DNA from: Oscillospiraceae bacterium
GTDB lineage: Bacteria; Bacillota; Clostridia; Oscillospirales; Oscillospiraceae
Assembly (NCBI GenBank): GCA_016296635.1
Contig: JAEDIZ010000117.1
Coordinates: forward strand, 1-6,344
Length of the DNA: 6,344 nt
Reading direction: 5' to 3'
A model generated the notes under the pieces. It was not told the DNA's origin. It did no database searches and saw only the letters and a list, made by a program, of their open reading frames with translations. The position numbers were made by a program, and so were the translations under genes. Shown piece after piece: positions 3,721 to 6,344 of this stretch. How positions within the stretch are numbered: the first letter of the stretch is position 1; the number at the start of each line of letters is the position of its first letter.

Positions 3721-4851
3721 ATGATTTGCTGCAAATGCAGGGCAGAACTGCCGGAGGGCGCACTCTACTGTTTTCAGTGCGGTAAAAAGCAGACCTCCAC
3801 GCCCAGGAAGGGGCGAAGCAGAGCCAATGGAACAGGCTCCGTCTATAAGCGTGGAAATTCCTGGGAGGTCGCCGTCACACTGGGATATAAGCTGGTGGAC
3901 GGAAAGGCCGTGCCAATCCGCAAGACAAAGCGCGGATTCCGTACAAAGAAGGATGCCATGGAGTATATCCCGAATCTGAAGCAGGAGAAGCCCCGCACAG
4001 AACCGACGATCAACGACCTATGGAACCAGTTCCAGTCGGCGCAGTTCAAGAAGCTGTCTGAATCCCAGCAGGGAAAATATGAAATCGCCTGGAAAAAGGT
4101 GGATGCCGTCAAGTTTATCAAAATCGATCAGCTCACGGTCGCAGACCTTCAGGCTGTTCTCAATGAAAAGGCCAGCACTTTCTATACCGCAAGGGACATC
4201 CGCGATCTGTTTTCAAAGCTGTATCAGCTTGCAATGGCCGATCAGTTCGTCACTGTGAATCTGGCCGAATTTCTGGTTCTTCCCGATCTGGAAACCAAGG
4301 AGCGCGAGGCATTCACCGAAGACGAGATTCAAAAATTGTGGACGGATTATGCCGCCGGAAACTGGTGGACAGGTTATATCCTCCTGATGGCCTATACGGG
4401 AATGATGCCAGGAGAGCTTCTGAGCGCCAGGAAGCGCCAAATTGACTGGGATGGGAAAAAGATTCAGGGCGCGGGAAAAAAGACGAAGACCAGGAAGGAA
4501 ACGCCCATCGTGCTGGCTGATGTGATTATCCCGGTTCTGTCAGACCTGTGTGACCACACAGAGGGAGAAAAGCTGATTGCCATCAACAAGGACAACTTCT
4601 ACAAACGCTTCTATGAAACGCTGTCCAGAGCCGGCACAAGGCCTCTGAAACCATACTCCTGCCGTCATACCGCAGCCACGGCCCTTGCGCTGGAAAATAT
4701 CCCGCCGAGTGTCATTCAAAAAATCATGCGTCACGCGAAGTTCTCAACGACCCAGCAATATATCCATGTTGATGTATCTCCCATGCTGGAAGCGGTCAAT
4801 CAGCTCCACTCGAAAAAGGGAAAACAGGATACGCAACGGGATACGCAATAG
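3721..4851 (+). CDS. int: Tyrosine-type phage integrase with N-terminal zinc ribbon
   Basis: This 376-residue recombinase inserts the phage at tRNA-Ser. The parts in order are: a zinc ribbon with CxxC pairs at 3/6 and 17/20; an AP2-like arm-binding domain at about 37-87 (GTGSVYKRGNSWEVAV...FRTKKDAMEY); a SAM-like core-binding domain at about 95-190; and a catalytic domain from about 195. Catalytic Arg315 (SCRHT), His338 (MRHAKF) and nucleophile Tyr347 (TTQQY) are present, with a Lys-rich hairpin GKKTKTRKETP at 252-262. The usual first Arg (TGMRxGEL) is Met229 (TGMMPGEL), and the His of HxxR is Tyr312. ATG 3721 is chosen because GGAAAGG (3704-3710) precedes it and the ribbon begins there. The leader contains a GGGGCA/TGCCCC hairpin (3667-3703). 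The last codons (DTQRDTQ) are made of attachment-site repeats. Confidence 0.92.
   Translation: MICCKCRAELPEGALYCFQCGKKQTSTPRKGRSRANGTGSVYKRGNSWEVAVTLGYKLVDGKAVPIRKTKRGFRTKKDAMEYIPNLKQEKPRTEPTINDLWNQFQSAQFKKLSESQQGKYEIAWKKVDAVKFIKIDQLTVADLQAVLNEKASTFYTARDIRDLFSKLYQLAMADQFVTVNLAEFLVLPDLETKEREAFTEDEIQKLWTDYAAGNWWTGYILLMAYTGMMPGELLSARKRQIDWDGKKIQGAGKKTKTRKETPIVLADVIIPVLSDLCDHTEGEKLIAINKDNFYKRFYETLSRAGTRPLKPYSCRHTAATALALENIPPSVIQKIMRHAKFSTTQQYIHVDVSPMLEAVNQLHSKKGKQDTQRDTQ
4829..4848 (+). repeat. Left pair of integrase arm-type repeats
   Basis: ATACGCAA occurs at 4829-4836 and 4841-4848, twelve bases apart, inside the last codons and next to the stop of the integrase gene. A matching pair lies at 5132-5149 beyond the tRNA fragment in the same orientation. 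Direct repeats flanking the core are the usual arm sites for the AP2-like domain of this integrase class. Confidence 0.68.
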
Positions 4852-4892
4852 AAACGTATTCCACAATATTTGTCGATATTTTCAAACTATTG

Positions 4893-4909
4893 TTCGATTA
4901 CAGGAAATT
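4893..4909. repeat. Left copy of inverted repeat bracketing the tRNA fragment
   Basis: TTCGATT followed directly by ACAGGAAATT. On the minus strand the same two blocks occur at 5063-5042, separated there by five extra bases (TACTC). The two copies lie on either side of the tRNA fragment. They could be binding sites for integrase or an excision factor; this is inference. Confidence 0.5.
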
Positions 4910-4941
4910 GAAAAACAAGAACATTTCAGACATGAAAATGC

Positions 4942-4973
4942 CCCGGTTTCACCAAAAATATGGTGTAACCGGG
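4942..4973 (-). terminator. Hairpin just downstream of the tRNA-Ser 3' end
   Basis: A 13-bp stem with one mismatch pairs 4942-4954 with 4961-4973, with an AAAATA loop. On the minus strand it follows the CCA end of the tRNA fragment by four bases and leads into CATTTTCATG, a weak T-run. After integration it would lie right behind the rebuilt tRNA gene and could end its transcript. It may also help end integrase transcripts from the other side, although no T-run follows on that strand. Confidence 0.55.
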
Positions 4974-4977
4974 ACAT

Positions 4978-5041
4978 TGGCGGAGTGAGAGGGATTTGAA
5001 CCCTCGCGCGCTTTTTAGACGCCTACTCCCTTAGCAGGGGG
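4978..5041 (-). other. 3' portion of tRNA-Ser(GCT): probable attP core
   Basis: Read on the minus strand: anticodon loop CTGCTAA (anticodon GCT, 5035-5033), 3' anticodon strand GGG, a long class-II variable arm with stem GCGT/GCGC, T-arm GAGGG-TTCAAAT-CCCTC, acceptor strand TCACTCC, discriminator G and encoded CCA (4980-4978). The 5' half (acceptor strand GGAGTGA, D-arm) is absent; AT-rich DNA lies there instead, and the remaining 5' anticodon-stem bases pair imperfectly. This is not a working tRNA gene. It is what a phage carries to rebuild the host tRNA-Ser(GCT) gene on integration. Confidence 0.85.
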
Positions 5042-5063
5042 AATTTCCTGTGAGTAAATCGAA
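5042..5063. repeat. Right copy of inverted repeat bracketing the tRNA fragment
   Basis: AATTTCCTGT (5042-5051), five bases, then AATCGAA (5057-5063). It is the reverse complement of the blocks at 4893-4909 apart from the five-base insertion. It begins directly next to the 5' edge of the tRNA-derived sequence. Confidence 0.5.
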
Positions 5064-5131
5064 TTATTTTAAGTTAAAATACCGCATTTTATTGTAAATA
5101 TCGTTTAATTATCTAATTATTTTAAAAAACA

Positions 5132-5149
5132 ATACGCAATAAAACGCAA
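5132..5149 (+). repeat. Right pair of integrase arm-type repeats
   Basis: ATACGCAA (5132-5139) and AAACGCAA (5142-5149, one mismatch) are ten bases apart, matching the pair inside the end of the integrase gene and in the same orientation. They sit at the edge of the AT-rich stretch, just before the lysis operon terminator. Confidence 0.65.
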
Positions 5150-5162
5150 TGAAATATGAAAT

Positions 5163-5184
5163 GGAGCGCCCGTGTGGACGCTCC
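5163..5184 (-). terminator. Terminator of the lysis operon
   Basis: GGAGCGTCC-ACAC-GGGCGCTCC on the minus strand gives a 9-bp stem with one G-U pair, starting nine bases after the holin stop. T-rich sequence follows (ATTTCATATTTC). On the plus strand the stem has a C-A mismatch but is followed by four T, so weak action on rightward transcripts is possible. Confidence 0.6.
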
Positions 5185-5193
5185 TTTTCCTAT

Positions 5194-5535
5194 TCAGTAT
5201 GGTGTCTCGATGGTGTCCTTGTTGAACGCATCATTAAATTCCGCCAAGGCCGCCTCGATGAGCATCCGGAGTTCCAGATCAGTAACGTGGATGCCCTTCT
5301 CTTCCAGCATCTCCGACGCGGCCTCAAGGGCCTTGGCGAGCTTCTCCTCGCCATGCAGATCCTTGTAGATCTGCTCGATGCCCTGAACGACGGTCTTGCA
5401 TACCGCCTGCTTGGTCTTGTCGTTGATGTACGTGGTGTAGAGGCTCTTGAAGACGATTCCGAGCCAGCCTGCAATGGCGGTCAGCACCGCATACAGGATG
5501 GTCGTGCCGTACTCGCTTACGAACTGTGCAAACAT
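5194..5535 (-). CDS. Phage holin, LLH family
   Basis: This 113-residue lysis protein would form membrane lesions that let the endolysin reach the wall. One membrane segment near the N-terminus (about residues 11-30, TTILYAVLTAIAGWLGIVFK) is followed by a long cytoplasmic helical domain with regular charged residues (about 36-105, including IEQIYKDLHGEEKLAKALEA). This matches the size and layout of LLH-type holins of Firmicute phages. AAGGAGG ends seven bases before ATG 5535 on the minus strand and overlaps the endolysin stop region, so both genes lie in one operon. It is the last gene before the terminator and attP. The order endolysin then holin is the reverse of many phages but is seen in this type of phage. 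Confidence 0.85.
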   Translation of the reverse strand: MFAQFVSEYGTTILYAVLTAIAGWLGIVFKSLYTTYINDKTKQAVCKTVVQGIEQIYKDLHGEEKLAKALEAASEMLEEKGIHVTDLELRMLIEAALAEFNDAFNKDTIETPY

Positions 5536-5547
5536 GGCTTGTCCTCC

Positions 5548-6344
5548 TTACTTGAGCAGAGCGGCCCAGGTTGCCGCGCCAACGATGCCGTCGACTTCCA
5601 GGCCCTTCGCCTTCTGGAACTGGCGGACTGCCTTGTCCGTGCCGGAGCCGAAGTCTGCATCTGCGCCGTAGCTGCCGCAGCTGATGGCGAACTTATGGAT
5701 CAGCAGGAGCTGCAGGCTGAGAACAGCGCCGCCCTTGCTGCCTTTCTGTAATACGGGCAAATTCACTTTGCATTCTCCTTTCGTGGTCGTGGTTGTAGAA
5801 GTGGTGCTGCCGGACGCGTCCCCGGACAGGTCTCCGTTGGACAGGACCATGACCGTGTGGCCGCGCTCATAGACGAGGATATCGCCCCGCTTGAGATAGC
5901 GATCTGAGGTCAGATGCTTACTATCTGTAAGCGACTCAAATGCACCGGTTCCGACGAACTTCTGTCTCATGTTCTGGGTAACCGGGGCATTGCCGGACGT
6001 GTATGTGCCGTCCATGTCAACGCCTGCCGCCTCGGCGCAGACGGTCATGAACGCGCTGCAGTCGGTCTCACAGTCGACCGAGATCCTGGCGAGATCCCAG
6101 CCTACTTCCCTTGCCCGTAAGCGCAGGGTGTTGCGCTGGTACTGGTCATATCCGATGTGGTTGTTTGAGCAGCCGGCCTCGCAGGCCCTGGCCATGCGCT
6201 CCGCGACCGCCGGATCTTTGGCCCGCAGCAGAACCGTCCAGCCGCGATTGTACCAGCTTCGGGTGCAGACCTCGCGTCCGGTCTGGTCACCGGCCTGTCC
6301 GGAATTTGCCTTGCCACGCTCGTCGATGCTGGCGTGGCCGATGA
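5548..6344 (-). CDS. Endolysin: NlpC/P60- or CHAP-like peptidoglycan hydrolase with PG_binding_1 tail (5' partial)
   Basis: The frame stays open to the window edge, so the N-terminus is missing; 264 residues are visible. Numbering from the first complete codon, the catalytic part spans about 1-168. It contains IGHASIDERG and GDQTGREVCTRSWYN near the start, IGYDQYQRNTLR at 63-74, the likely nucleophile Cys95 (ETDCSAFM) and the likely His162 (RGHTVMVL). A Ser/Thr-rich linker (about 176-189, with TTSTTTTT) joins it to a PG_binding_1 domain at about 195-264 (LPVLQKGSKGGAVLSLQLLL ... FQKAKGLEVDGIVGAATW). The enzyme should cut peptidoglycan stem peptides or the amide bond. The internal ATG at 6195 is not the start because conserved-looking sequence continues upstream. 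It ends just before the holin, sharing an operon with it. Confidence 0.88.
   Translation of the reverse strand, partial: IGHASIDERGKANSGQAGDQTGREVCTRSWYNRGWTVLLRAKDPAVAERMARACEAGCSNNHIGYDQYQRNTLRLRAREVGWDLARISVDCETDCSAFMTVCAEAAGVDMDGTYTSGNAPVTQNMRQKFVGTGAFESLTDSKHLTSDRYLKRGDILVYERGHTVMVLSNGDLSGDASGSTTSTTTTTKGECKVNLPVLQKGSKGGAVLSLQLLLIHKFAISCGSYGADADFGSGTDKAVRQFQKAKGLEVDGIVGAATWAALLK

Larger units (their letters stand above)
4829..5150. other. attP-like phage attachment region
   Basis: This stretch between the integrase and the lysis genes holds no further gene. It contains, in order, two arm repeats (4829-4848), AT-rich DNA, one copy of an inverted repeat (4893-4909), a strong hairpin (4942-4973), the tRNA-Ser 3' fragment (4978-5041), the other copy of the inverted repeat (5042-5063), very AT-rich DNA (about 5064-5130) and two more arm repeats (5132-5149). 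The layout is that of a lambda-type attP with arm, core and AT-rich bending regions. Phage genes on both sides argue for attP and against attL or attR. Confidence 0.75.

Noticed and set aside
4978..5041. A complete, functional tRNA-Ser gene
   Set aside because: The D-arm and 5' acceptor strand are missing upstream on the minus strand; only the anticodon-to-CCA part is present.
5149..5751. Plus-strand ORF of 200 codons over the lysis genes
   Set aside because: It is antisense to a clear holin and endolysin with proper ribosome sites, and it begins in the terminator region without one.

Overview
The window looks like the attachment-site and lysogeny region of a temperate, siphovirus-like phage, or of a prophage contig assembled as a circle. 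The host is probably a Clostridia-class Firmicute of the gut Oscillospiraceae/Lachnospiraceae type. This rests on strong AGGAGG ribosome binding sites, an ImmR/ImmA-type repressor and protease pair, an LLH-family holin, an amidase/peptidase endolysin with a PG_binding_1 tail, and a zinc-ribbon/AP2-like tyrosine integrase. The host assignment is inferred from recalled family resemblance; no search was run.

Layout from left to right. (1) Positions 1-525, minus strand: the start of an early operon with tightly overlapping genes (ATGA junctions), encoding an excisionase-like DNA-binding protein and a small basic/coiled-coil phage protein. (2) Positions about 534-1441: a cassette pointing the opposite way (plus strand). 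It has a good sigma70 promoter, a 20-codon ORF behind a very strong Shine-Dalgarno, a hairpin-rich gene-poor stretch, a pair of long inverted repeats, and a 150-residue protein with a predicted winged helix, coiled coil and C-terminal membrane segment. An imperfect direct repeat resembling the leader of the neighbouring minus-strand gene flanks it, so it looks like a later insertion (a 'moron'). (3) Positions 1469-2680: the genetic switch. A Cro-like HTH protein (minus) and an XRE repressor plus ImmA-like metalloprotease (plus) are separated by a control region with six copies of a 16-bp palindrome (consensus GTACGGAATTCCGTAC). Two near-consensus promoters there face each other, and each has an operator filling its -35/-10 spacer. 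(4) Positions 2728-3601: two unrecognised accessory genes, the first AT-rich and membrane-spanning. (5) Positions 3721-4851: the integrase. (6) Positions 4829-5150: an attP-like site consisting of the 3' part of a tRNA-Ser(GCT) gene on the minus strand, with ATACGCAA repeats on both sides. (7) Positions 5163-6344, minus strand: the lysis module (endolysin, cut by the window edge, then holin, then a terminator).

How the parts work together. The repressor should occupy the operator array and decide between the rightward lysogeny operon (repressor, ImmA, two accessory genes, integrase) and the leftward early operon (Cro-like, then excisionase-like). ImmA probably relieves repression by cutting the repressor. 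The integrase would recombine the tRNA-Ser fragment with the host tRNA-Ser(GCT) gene and rebuild its 3' end. Because phage genes lie on both sides of the tRNA fragment, this is most simply attP of a non-integrated or circularly assembled phage genome, not a prophage end.

The least explained part is the 562-1401 cassette. Other points worth attention are the face-to-face promoters, an integrase lacking two usual catalytic residues, and integrase arm-site repeats built into the last codons of the integrase gene.
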